NCBI GenBank assembly: GCA_900544295.1
Contig: UQUO01000024.1
Location: 1 to 31,248, forward strand
Source of the DNA: an uncultured Eubacteriales bacterium
Lineage (GTDB): Bacteria > Bacillota > Clostridia > Oscillospirales > Oscillospiraceae
DNA: 31,248 nt
Reading direction: 5' to 3'
The position numbers were made by a program, and so were the translations under genes. Numbering within the stretch: position 1 is the first letter of the stretch; every line of letters begins with the position of its first letter. Below the pieces are notes generated by a model, which saw only the letters and a list, made by a program, of their open reading frames with translations, did no database searches and was not told the origin of the DNA. This document shows, piece by piece, positions 6,995 through 13,626 of the stretch.

Positions 6995-8620
6995 ATGGCA
7001 GATAACGGCGTACTCAGGCGCAAGGCATACAACGCGCAGCTCATATATGAAGACCTGCTCGACAGGCTTGGAATGGAGGGCATACCGACCACCTTCGTCG
7101 CGGACGAGGGGCGCCGCGCCATGCTTTCGCGGGCCTGTTTCTCATCCAACCCCTTCCCTGCCCCGCTCAGCCTCGTGCTCACCAAGCTGAGGATACCGGC
7201 GGTGCGCAAGCTATTCGAGCCTGAAACCATACCCCAGACCAGCGCAATAGCGGCCGTGCTCTGCGCCTGCAGTGCCGCCGCAACGGAGATAGGCGCCCTG
7301 CGCGGGGACGACGTATCCGGCGCGCAGCAGCGCTGCGACCTGGTCTTCGCCGGCCTGCAGGCCGTCAGGCTCTACATGTCTGACCACAAGCACCGCAAGG
7401 AGTTCACCCGCTCCCGCGTGCAGTCGGCCATCCGCGTGAACAACGCGCTCAACGGCTCCATGCACAAGTTCCGCGCGCGCGACGGGCGGGACGTCTCCTT
7501 CCACGTCTACTACCAGAGCCAGCAGGAGCGGCTGGTGAAGGCCCTGGGCCTCAGGAAGCCCTCCTCCGAATACGGCTTTTTCTCCCTGAAGAAGGACATG
7601 AAGGAGATAGCCGCCGCCGTGGCTGCGAAGGACGCGATGGAGCTTGAGGACCTCAGCTTTGACTGCGGCGCCTGCGGCTGTATGATACGCAGCCGCGAAG
7701 AGTGGGAGGCCAGCGAGGTCGGCAAGGCTGTCATCTCCATGCCGCTCATCCGCACGGAGAAGCTGGCGGAGTCCGAGGCCCCGGCTTGGGGCCGCCCGAA
7801 CAGCCGCGGCCCTCTCTCCGGCATCCGCGTGCTGGACCTCACGCACATCATCGCCGGTCCCGCCTGCTCGCGCATCCTGGCCGAGTACGGCGCGGACGTC
7901 CTGCTCGTGCGCCGCGGCGACTTCAGGCACCAGGAGCAGGCCATGCTCGAGTTCGACGGCTGGGCAGGCAAGCACTCCATCCAGCTCGACTTCAACATCC
8001 CCGAGCAGCTTGAGCGCGCAAAGCAGCTCATCCGCGAGGCGGACGTCGTGACCTATTCCTACCAGAACGGCTGCATGGACAAGTTCGGCCTCTCCGAGGC
8101 GGACATCCGTGCGCTGAACCCCAACGTCATCTACTCGAACCTCAACTGCTTCTCCGACACCGTGTGGAAGGACCGCCCGGGCTGGGCGCCCTGCGCCGAG
8201 GACATCACGGGCCTGTCTGTGCGCAACGGCTCGCTGGAGGCGCCCGTAAACCTCAACGGCGTGCCGCTGGACTACTTCCCTGGCTTCATCCTGGCCCTTG
8301 GCACGCTCCGCGCCCTGGCGCGGAAGCTCCGCGAGGGCGGCGGCTACAAGGTGACCACCTCCCTGACCCGCGGCGCGCAGTACCTGCACGAGTGCGCCGA
8401 CCTCTGCGAGGCCGCCGGCGGGCGCGCCGTACGCACCAGCTCTGTGGCCGTGCGCAGCAAGGACTCTGTCTGGGAACGCGTCTTCCAGTACGTAAAGGGC
8501 TGCGCCACGGGCGGCGAGTGCGGCTTTACCGCGCCTCCCGTAGTGAACACCGCCTACCCCGCCGACGAGCGCAACCTCGTCTTCACCGACGGCTGCACCG
8601 GCTGGGCTCAGGAGCGGTAA
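6995..8620 (+). CDS. CaiB/BaiF family (class III) CoA-transferase with unusual N-terminal domain
   Basis: This 541-residue protein is predicted to move CoA between carboxylic acids through an aspartyl anhydride. I start at ATG 6995 behind GGAGG; the earlier ATG at 6920 lies upstream of the promoter. The class III core begins near residue 268 (LSGIRVLDLTHIIAGPACSRILAEYGADV, split here only by family convention), with SIQLDFN and NPNVIYSNLNCF motifs. Asp426 in GVPLDYFPG is the likely catalytic aspartate. The first roughly 260 residues are unlike the usual family start and contain a Cys pair (CGACGC near residue 230) and SFHVYYQSQQE. The C-terminal small domain looks shorter than in typical two-lobed members. 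The substrate is unknown. It stands alone between its own promoter and a bidirectional terminator. Confidence 0.82.
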   Translation: MADNGVLRRKAYNAQLIYEDLLDRLGMEGIPTTFVADEGRRAMLSRACFSSNPFPAPLSLVLTKLRIPAVRKLFEPETIPQTSAIAAVLCACSAAATEIGALRGDDVSGAQQRCDLVFAGLQAVRLYMSDHKHRKEFTRSRVQSAIRVNNALNGSMHKFRARDGRDVSFHVYYQSQQERLVKALGLRKPSSEYGFFSLKKDMKEIAAAVAAKDAMELEDLSFDCGACGCMIRSREEWEASEVGKAVISMPLIRTEKLAESEAPAWGRPNSRGPLSGIRVLDLTHIIAGPACSRILAEYGADVLLVRRGDFRHQEQAMLEFDGWAGKHSIQLDFNIPEQLERAKQLIREADVVTYSYQNGCMDKFGLSEADIRALNPNVIYSNLNCFSDTVWKDRPGWAPCAEDITGLSVRNGSLEAPVNLNGVPLDYFPGFILALGTLRALARKLREGGGYKVTTSLTRGAQYLHECADLCEAAGGRAVRTSSVAVRSKDSVWERVFQYVKGCATGGECGFTAPPVVNTAYPADERNLVFTDGCTGWAQER

Positions 8621-8627
8621 AGGGCAT

Positions 8628-8660
8628 AAAAAAGCTCCCCTCTCGTGAGGGGAGCTTTTC
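8628..8660. terminator. Bidirectional intrinsic terminator
   Basis: A perfect 9-bp stem (GCTCCCCTC / GAGGGGAGC, 8634-8642 and 8647-8655, loop TCGT) is flanked by A-run 8628-8633 and T-run 8656-8659. It can end the plus-strand CoA-transferase transcript and the convergent minus-strand NlpC/P60 transcript. Confidence 0.92.
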
Positions 8661-8662
8661 GT

Positions 8663-9538
8663 TTATACAGCTATGCGCCTTGCGCCGACGTACATTCGGG
8701 AGTAGTAATCCTCGTCCAGGCCGGAGATGGTGACGTAGCCGCAGCCGGAGCTGCTGTGGATGAACTCGCCGTCGCCTATGTAGATGCCCACGTGGCCTAT
8801 GCTCTCGGAGGAGCTGGCAAAGAACACCGCGTCGCCTATCTGCAGCTCGCTCTTATCGACCGCAGTGCCGTTCGAGTACATGGAAGCCGCGGTGCGGTTC
8901 ACGCTGTAGCCGAAGTTTTTCATGACGTAGCTCACGAAACCGGAGCAGTCAAAGCCCGAGGGGCTGGCGCCGCCCCAGACATAGGGCGTGCCGAGATACT
9001 GCTCTGCAAACTCGACGATCTGCTCGCCGATGGAGGCGGAAGCGGCTGTGGAGGCCGGAGCCTCTATCTCCGTCATGGAGATGTAGTCGCCCCTGATGTA
9101 GCCCGTGACGCCGCCGGCCGTGACCTTGTACCACTCGCCCTCGACGCCCGTGATCTCCACCTGTTCGCCCGCGGAGGTGACGCGCACGACGCTGCTGTCC
9201 GTTCCGGCGGCGGAACGCATCCGCACTCCCGTGCCGTCCACCCAGCCCGTCTCGGAGAGCGCCATCGTCTCGGAGAAGCTCAGATAGTCGGCGGACATGT
9301 AGCCGGTCTGCCCATCCAGGCTGACCTTGTACCAGCCGCTGCCCGTGTCGGCATGGACTATGAGGGCCTCGCCCTGCTGCACGGTGGTGACGATGGAGCT
9401 GTCTGTCCCGGCCCCCGTGCGGAGGTTCACCGCCGTCGTAGTCTCGGCGCCGCCTATGCAGTCGGCCTTCGCGCCCACAACAAGCGCACAGATACACAGC
9501 GCCCCTGCTGCCAGCGGGCGCAAGATTCTCTCTCTCAT
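8663..9538 (-). CDS. Secreted NlpC/P60 peptidoglycan endopeptidase with two SH3b domains
   Basis: This 291-residue exported protein cleaves peptide stems of peptidoglycan. An N-terminal signal peptide (hydrophobic core LAAGALCICALVVG, likely cut after AKA at residue 26) is followed by two bacterial SH3 domains (about 33-90 and 98-158), each with the VNLRTGAGTDSS / VRMRSAAGTDSS signature that binds cell wall. A Ser/Ala linker leads to the NlpC/P60 domain from about 170. Cys198 (FDCSGF), His249 (GHVGIYIG) and His261 form the expected catalytic triad. The length and order match Clostridia cell-wall hydrolases of the gamma-D-glutamyl endopeptidase type. It lies 26 nt downstream of a small conserved gene and shares its promoter. 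Confidence 0.94.
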   Translation of the reverse strand: MRERILRPLAAGALCICALVVGAKADCIGGAETTTAVNLRTGAGTDSSIVTTVQQGEALIVHADTGSGWYKVSLDGQTGYMSADYLSFSETMALSETGWVDGTGVRMRSAAGTDSSVVRVTSAGEQVEITGVEGEWYKVTAGGVTGYIRGDYISMTEIEAPASTAASASIGEQIVEFAEQYLGTPYVWGGASPSGFDCSGFVSYVMKNFGYSVNRTAASMYSNGTAVDKSELQIGDAVFFASSSESIGHVGIYIGDGEFIHSSSGCGYVTISGLDEDYYSRMYVGARRIAV

Positions 9539-9564
9539 GCGGAAATACCTGACCTTTGCTGAAG

Positions 9565-9852
9565 TTACTTGGAGGCCAAGGCCCTCTCAAGCCAGACGGA
9601 CGCCACGTCCATCGCGGCGTAAAGGCTGTCCTTCTCGCTCTTCTTCACAACCCTGTCCCGGCTCTTGAGCTCGGGGTCCGTGAGCTGGAGCTGGACCGAG
9701 ACCTTGGTGGCAACGTCCATGTCCTCTACCTTTTTCGTCTCAAGGATCTGCATCATGATGATGTATTTGTCGGCCATGCTGCCGAAGTAGATGATGTTGT
9801 CCTTGCGGCGCAGAGGATGTCCCTTGTATTCAAGCTCTTTGGATGCTGCCAT
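9565..9852 (-). CDS. Conserved 95-residue cytoplasmic protein of unknown function
   Basis: The protein has no signal peptide or membrane span. It reads as a compact alpha/beta fold with YKGHPLRRKDNIIYFGSMADKY near the N-terminus and a helical end (SLYAAMDVASVWLERAL). I recall very similar short proteins in Oscillospiraceae genomes, always without a known function. It starts at ATG 9852 with GGAGG upstream and a strong promoter, and is the first gene of an operon with the NlpC/P60 endopeptidase. That suggests a link to cell-wall turnover, which is inference. Confidence 0.8.
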   Translation of the reverse strand: MAASKELEYKGHPLRRKDNIIYFGSMADKYIIMMQILETKKVEDMDVATKVSVQLQLTDPELKSRDRVVKKSEKDSLYAAMDVASVWLERALASK

Positions 9853-9881
9853 TTTAATAAACCTCCCAACGTTGTAACCGA

Positions 9882-9910
9882 ATTGTAACTCGTTATTTCC
9901 GTTTTGTCAA
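9882..9910 (-). promoter_or_regulatory. Promoter of the 95-residue protein / NlpC operon
   Basis: On the minus strand TTGACA (9905-9910) and TACAAT (9882-9887) are 17 bp apart. On the plus strand TTGTAAC occurs twice with an 11-bp period (9872-9878 and 9883-9889), overlapping the -10 and the start site. This could be an operator; see the shared GAGTTACAAT element at 12754-12762. Confidence 0.85.
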
Positions 9911-9930
9911 CCTTTATTCACGAAAATGTA

Positions 9931-9951
9931 GGCCGGTAAAAAATACCGGCC
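9931..9951 (-). terminator. Probable terminator after the penicillin-binding protein gene
   Basis: A perfect 8-bp stem (GGCCGGTA / TACCGGCC, 5-nt loop) lies 21 nt after the stop. The minus-strand tail is only TACATTTTCG, so termination may be moderate. Confidence 0.65.
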
Positions 9952-9971
9952 CACATCTGCGCTGTTTTTCT

Positions 9972-12173
9972 CTAACCCCAGAGGTCGAAAATACCGGGGG
10001 ACGAGGGCTCCGCCGGCTGTTCCGGGAGCTCCGGGCTGTCCGTGACCACGGGGCTGTCCGTGACCTGGACCTCCGGGCTCTCCTCGACCTCGGGCTCCTC
10101 GCTGGGCGAGGGGCTGGGCGTGGGGTTGTCCTGCTGCTCTTTTTCCTCGGTGAGGTCGCCGAAGATCTGGGTGTCGCCGCCTATCCAGTCGGCCGCGGGG
10201 AAGCTCTTGTACTCCAGGCCCGCGTGGACCTGCTGCATGACGCGCCTCCACACCTGGGCGGCGGGGTTGCCGTAGATGTTTATCTGCTCCGGCTGGTCGA
10301 AGCCGGTCCAGACGACGCCGACGTAGTAGGGCGTGTAGCCGGCGAACCAGCGGTTCCAGTTGTAGGAGGAGGTGCCGGTCTTGCCCGCTATGGCCTGGCC
10401 GGAGAACACCGCCTCCGAGCCCGTGCCGTAGTTGGCGGCGCTGTACAGCATGGAGGTAATGTTCGTCGCGGTGCTGGACTTCATGGCGACGTGGGTCTTG
10501 GGCTGGTTGTCGAGGATGAGGTTGCCGGCGGCGTCCGTGACCTTGGTATAGGTCCTGGCCTCGGTGAAGATGCCGGCATTGTCGAAGGCGCAGTAGGCCT
10601 GCGTCATCTCCAGGACGCTTATGCCGTTCGTGAGCTCGCCCAGGGCGAGGGAGGCATAGTTGTAGTCGTCAGCCACAAGGCTCGTGATGCCGAGCTTGTT
10701 CTTGAGGAAGTTCGTGGAGGCATCAAGCCCGAGCTTGTCGAGCACCTGGGCGGCGACGGTGTTGATGGAAAGGCGCACGGCCGTGGCGATGTCCATGTAG
10801 CCGCGATATTTCCAGTCGGAGTTCTTGGGGTACCACTGGTCCTGAGACATCTCGACCTCCTCCCGCGGCGCGTCGTTGACGAGCGTGGAGGGGGTGATGA
10901 GTCCGAACTCAATGGCCGGGGCGTAGACCGCCAGGGGCTTGAATGAAGAGCCGGGGGCGCGCAGGGCGTCCGTGGCGCGGTTGAGGACGAGGTTGCCCGT
11001 CTTTTCGCCCACGCCGCCGCTCATGGCCTTCACCTCGCCGGTGTAGGGGTCCATGATGACCATGGCGCTCTGGAGCTGCTGCGAGGTGTAGCTCGGCTTG
11101 GGGAAGTTCTCGACGTCGAGGTAGACGTTGTCCACGCACTCCTGGATGTAGGGGTCGAGGCAGGAGTAGACGCGGTAGCCGCCGTTATAGAGCAGCTGTC
11201 TTGCGGCGGACTCGCTGATGCCCTTCTGCTCCATGAGGTCCTCGGTCACGTCTGCGATGACGGCCTCGACATAGTAGCTGTAGATCTCCTGCGTGGCGAC
11301 CTCGTTTTCAGAGCGGGTGAAGACCAGCTCCTCGTCCTTGGCCTGCTTGTACTCATCATAGCTGATGAAACCGAGCTCGTACATGCGGCGCAGGACGGTC
11401 TCCTGCCGCTCCTTGTTGTTCTCCTCGCTGTAGAAGGGGCTGTAATAGGTGGGCAGGTTGACTATGCCGACGATGGAGGCGCTCTCCGCCAGGGTGAGCT
11501 CGGAAGGCTCCTTGCCGAAGTATTTTTCAGCAGCGGTGTAGATGCCGTCGCAGCCCTCGCCGAAGTAGACGGCGTTGAGATACCACTCCAGTATCTCGTC
11601 CTTGTCGTATTTCTTCTCAAATTCGAGGGCCTGGAATATCTCTATGAGCTTTCGCTGGACGGTGACTTCCTTGTTGCCGGTGACGTTCTTTATAAGCTGC
11701 TGAGTGATGGTTGAGCCGCCGAATGAGTCGTCTCCGCCGGTGAGCAGGGTGAACATGGCGCCTACGGTGCGGTACCAGTCCACGCCCTTGTGGGTGTAGA
11801 AGCGGTGGTCCTCGATGGCGACGAGGGCCTTGACGAGGTAATCGGGTATATCCTCAAGATCCACCCAGATGCGGTTTTCGACGCCGTGCAGGGTGGCCAG
11901 TTCCTTATACACTCCCGGCTCTGTCTCGCAGTAGATGATGCTCGACTCCGAGAGCTGGTAATCGGAAAGGGAGATGTCAATGTCCTCCGTGAGGCAGGTC
12001 TTGACATAGAAAGCGAAGACGCAGGCAAGCAGCAGCGTCGTCGTAAGTATGACGAGCAGCACCGTGACGACTATCTTCGCCGCGAGGCCGACGGCGCCCA
12101 CGACGGTGCTGACCGCAGTATCCGCGGCCTTTTCGGCGGTCTCTAGTTTTTTGTTCCTGGGTTCCTTGTCCAT
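9972..12173 (-). CDS. Class A penicillin-binding protein (bifunctional transglycosylase/transpeptidase)
   Basis: This 733-residue PBP1-type enzyme polymerises lipid II and cross-links peptidoglycan. A cytoplasmic tail and one membrane anchor (about 34-57) precede the GT51 domain. That domain shows catalytic Glu121 in EDHRFYTHKG, GGSTITQQLIKN (152-163) and a second conserved stretch RKLIEIFQALEFEKKY. The transpeptidase has SSFK (Ser409, Lys412), SIN (469-471) and KTG (598-600), all intact. The C-terminal 70 residues are a Pro/Ser/Glu-rich tail ending GIFDLWG. I favour ATG 12173; a GTG at 12197 would add eight residues and uses up the GGAGG site. It is monocistronic and divergent from a small exported protein. 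Confidence 0.95.
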   Translation of the reverse strand: MDKEPRNKKLETAEKAADTAVSTVVGAVGLAAKIVVTVLLVILTTTLLLACVFAFYVKTCLTEDIDISLSDYQLSESSIIYCETEPGVYKELATLHGVENRIWVDLEDIPDYLVKALVAIEDHRFYTHKGVDWYRTVGAMFTLLTGGDDSFGGSTITQQLIKNVTGNKEVTVQRKLIEIFQALEFEKKYDKDEILEWYLNAVYFGEGCDGIYTAAEKYFGKEPSELTLAESASIVGIVNLPTYYSPFYSEENNKERQETVLRRMYELGFISYDEYKQAKDEELVFTRSENEVATQEIYSYYVEAVIADVTEDLMEQKGISESAARQLLYNGGYRVYSCLDPYIQECVDNVYLDVENFPKPSYTSQQLQSAMVIMDPYTGEVKAMSGGVGEKTGNLVLNRATDALRAPGSSFKPLAVYAPAIEFGLITPSTLVNDAPREEVEMSQDQWYPKNSDWKYRGYMDIATAVRLSINTVAAQVLDKLGLDASTNFLKNKLGITSLVADDYNYASLALGELTNGISVLEMTQAYCAFDNAGIFTEARTYTKVTDAAGNLILDNQPKTHVAMKSSTATNITSMLYSAANYGTGSEAVFSGQAIAGKTGTSSYNWNRWFAGYTPYYVGVVWTGFDQPEQINIYGNPAAQVWRRVMQQVHAGLEYKSFPAADWIGGDTQIFGDLTEEKEQQDNPTPSPSPSEEPEVEESPEVQVTDSPVVTDSPELPEQPAEPSSPGIFDLWG

Positions 12174-12237
12174 AGGTAAGCCTGCACCTCCGTGCACGGG
12201 CGCGAGCCGCGGCCCACGCCGGTGCTCACACCATTCT

Positions 12238-12265
12238 AAATTAAGAGTATATCACATTATGTCAA
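12238..12265 (-). promoter_or_regulatory. Probable promoter of the penicillin-binding protein gene
   Basis: On the minus strand TTGACA (12260-12265) is 16 bp from TAATTT (12238-12243). The -35 is perfect and the -10 is weak. The rest of 12199-12350 carries no clear gene. Confidence 0.6.
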
Positions 12266-12350
12266 AAAGGAGTAGATGCTTTGTAAACTTTTGCGCGGCG
12301 TATTATTTTTGCCCTTTTGCGGCATAATTTAGCCGAAAGGGGGGCAAAAG

Positions 12351-12698
12351 ATGAAGCACTGGATAAAACTTGCCGGAACGGCGCTGCTGGCCGGGACGGC
12401 GGCGGTCTGCGCCTGGGCGGCTGTGGGCGGCATAGCCGAGCAGGCGCGGCCCCGCGAGAGCGAGCAGGCCGAGTTCAGCTATGTGCCGAGCTGCTCTCTT
12501 GCTGAGGCGGAATACGTCCTGCGCGAATACGAGGGCTGCGTCGCCGTTTTCTCCTCGGTAGGCGACACCTCGCCCATGACGCTGACTGATATCGAGGTCG
12601 GCACCCTGCGCGAGGCCGACAGGCAGATACTGAATACCGGCCTCGCCGTGGCGGACCGGGAGGAGCTGCTGACCCTGCTGGAAGACCTGGGCTCATAA
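12351..12698 (+). CDS. Small exported or membrane-anchored protein
   Basis: I do not recognise this 115-residue protein. ATG 12351 follows an AAAGGGGGG ribosome site. Residues 5-28 form a signal peptide or anchor with an Ala/Trp-rich core, and the rest should lie outside the membrane. The exported part (about 40-115) includes AEAEYVLREYEGCVAVFSS, and looks like a small alpha/beta domain. I recall similar small secreted proteins in Clostridia, but I name no family. It is divergent from the penicillin-binding protein gene and 94 nt upstream of the DUF1292 gene, which has its own promoter. Confidence 0.75.
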   Translation: MKHWIKLAGTALLAGTAAVCAWAAVGGIAEQARPRESEQAEFSYVPSCSLAEAEYVLREYEGCVAVFSSVGDTSPMTLTDIEVGTLREADRQILNTGLAVADREELLTLLEDLGS

Positions 12699-12733
12699 GT
12701 GCAGTTTTCCATCCGCCTGCGTAAAAAATACGA

Positions 12734-12764
12734 TTGATTTATTGTAAGGTATGAGTTACAATAA
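12734..12764 (+). promoter_or_regulatory. DUF1292 gene promoter with a perfect dyad operator
   Basis: TTGATT (12734-12739) and TACAAT (12757-12762) are 17 bp apart. A perfect 9-bp inverted repeat, TTATTGTAA-N8-TTACAATAA (12739-12747 and 12756-12764), covers the spacer and the -10. The position suits a repressor; the protein is unknown. Confidence 0.8.
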
Positions 12765-12792
12765 ATCCAGAAAGACAGACGGAGGAGCAGCA

Positions 12793-13086
12793 ATGGACGA
12801 AGATCTCGGCAGCAGCTACATCACCATCGAGGACGAGGACGGCAACGAGTTCGAGCTCGAACAGCTTGCCACCATGGAGTATAACGGCCAGGAATATTCG
12901 GCCTTCCTCCCCGCCGACATGAGCGAGGACGACCCCGACTACGGCTATATCATCCTCCGCATCGAGGAGGAGAACGGCGAGGAGCTGTTCTGCTCTGTGG
13001 ACGATGAAGAAGAGCTCGTCGCGGTTTACGACAAGTTCATGGAAGAGCTCTTCGGCGATGAGACAGACGAGGAGGAGGGGGAATAA
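12793..13086 (+). CDS. DUF1292 family protein
   Basis: This 97-residue, very acidic protein matches the DUF1292 (YrzB-like) family of Bacillota by its layout: DEDGNEFELEQLATMEYNGQEYSAFLP, split as DEDGNEFELEQLA and YNGQEYSAFLP, then YIILRIEEENGEE and a final YDKFMEELF helix. I start at ATG 12793 behind GGAGG; the upstream ATG at 12751 lies inside the operator and -10. The molecular function of the family is unknown. In many Bacillota it sits with yrzL/yrrK-type genes, which are absent here. Its promoter has a strong dyad, so the gene is probably repressed by some factor. Confidence 0.88.
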   Translation: MDEDLGSSYITIEDEDGNEFELEQLATMEYNGQEYSAFLPADMSEDDPDYGYIILRIEEENGEELFCSVDDEEELVAVYDKFMEELFGDETDEEEGE

Positions 13087-13159
13087 GTTCCCTCCCGGCG
13101 GCATAGGCTGTAAAGCCGGCCGCATTTTCAGGTGAGCTATATCCTGCCCTGTTTGCGGA

Positions 13160-13345
13160 TATTTTAGGGCCCTCTTAAACCCACATCACTAATAAGGGAT
13201 GCCACATTCCTGCGTGAATTGCAGGCCTCCCGGCTCCCCCCTAGAGCGGGGCGTTGGAAGTTGGAAGCGTGGAAGCACAGGAGAGGCGACCCACCTGCCG
13301 GAGACGTGCAGGTTATAATAGGGTCCCCACGGCAGAGGCGGGGAA
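13160..13345 (+). ncRNA. ssrS: 6S-like RNA (RNA polymerase regulator)
   Basis: The region has no credible ORF but folds as a 6S RNA should. A long closing stem pairs 13167-13182 (GGGcCCTcTTAaACC) with 13311-13327 (GGTTaTAAtAGGGtCCC), with a few mismatches. A large internal bubble follows. The bubble's 3' side holds a small hairpin (CCTGC / GCAGG, about 13294-13312), a feature described for 6S RNAs of Bacillota. An upper stem includes TTCCTG (13207-13212) with CAGGAG (13278-13283). An intrinsic terminator follows. 6S RNA mimics an open promoter and holds sigma-A polymerase in stationary phase. The ends are approximate and a covariance-model search was not possible. The promoter is not obvious (a poor TATTTT lies at 13160-13165). 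Confidence 0.72.
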
Positions 13346-13373
13346 GCCGGCGGCAATAGCCGCCGGCTTTTTT
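13346..13373 (+). terminator. Intrinsic terminator of the 6S-like RNA
   Basis: A perfect 9-bp GC stem (GCCGGCGGC / GCCGCCGGC, loop AATA) is followed by six T residues (13368-13373). Confidence 0.92.
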
Positions 13374-13383
13374 GCAGTATTTC

Positions 13384-13586
13384 GGCCCGGCGCTCTTCGC
13401 GCCGGGCCTCAGCTTGTCGAAGAAGGCAAAGCCTTCTTCGACAAAGGGGCTCGCACTCCGCTCCGCGCCTCGGTCGTCCGCCAAAGGCGGACGATTCGAC
13501 ACTCCGCTCCGCGAGAAGTATTTTCGGCGACGTACACGCCGCCGCCGAAAATGATTGAAATCCATTTCGCGGCTGCGGCCGCGAAA
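13384..13586. repeat. Hairpin-dense intergenic block (five perfect palindromes)
   Basis: Five perfect inverted repeats follow one another in about 200 bp. The arms are 13384-13393/13399-13408 (10 bp); 13414-13427/13431-13444 (14 bp, loop AAA); 13474-13482/13486-13494 (9 bp, loop AAA); 13520-13529/13543-13552 (10 bp); and 13565-13573/13578-13586 (9 bp). A 13-base direct repeat, ACTCCGCTCCGCG, occurs at 13455 and 13501. None has a T-run on either side that would make it a terminator. The composition and layout suggest an interspersed repeat element of this genome. No gene is present. Confidence 0.8.
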
Positions 13587-13626
13587 CTCTGCGAGGCTTT
13601 TTTGACAGGCTGCACCGGGCCTTTTC

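Noticed and set aside
12174..12197. GTG 12197 as the start of the penicillin-binding protein
   Set aside because: The only good GGAGG site lies inside this extension, and ATG 12173 begins the usual charged cytoplasmic tail.
13207..13345. SRP RNA or riboswitch instead of 6S RNA
   Set aside because: The conserved SRP apical tetraloop region is absent, and the next gene is on the opposite strand, so a riboswitch has no target. The end-to-end closing stem with central bubble fits 6S better.
13384..13586. CRISPR array
   Set aside because: The palindromes differ in sequence and spacing; there are no regular repeats with unique spacers and no cas genes.
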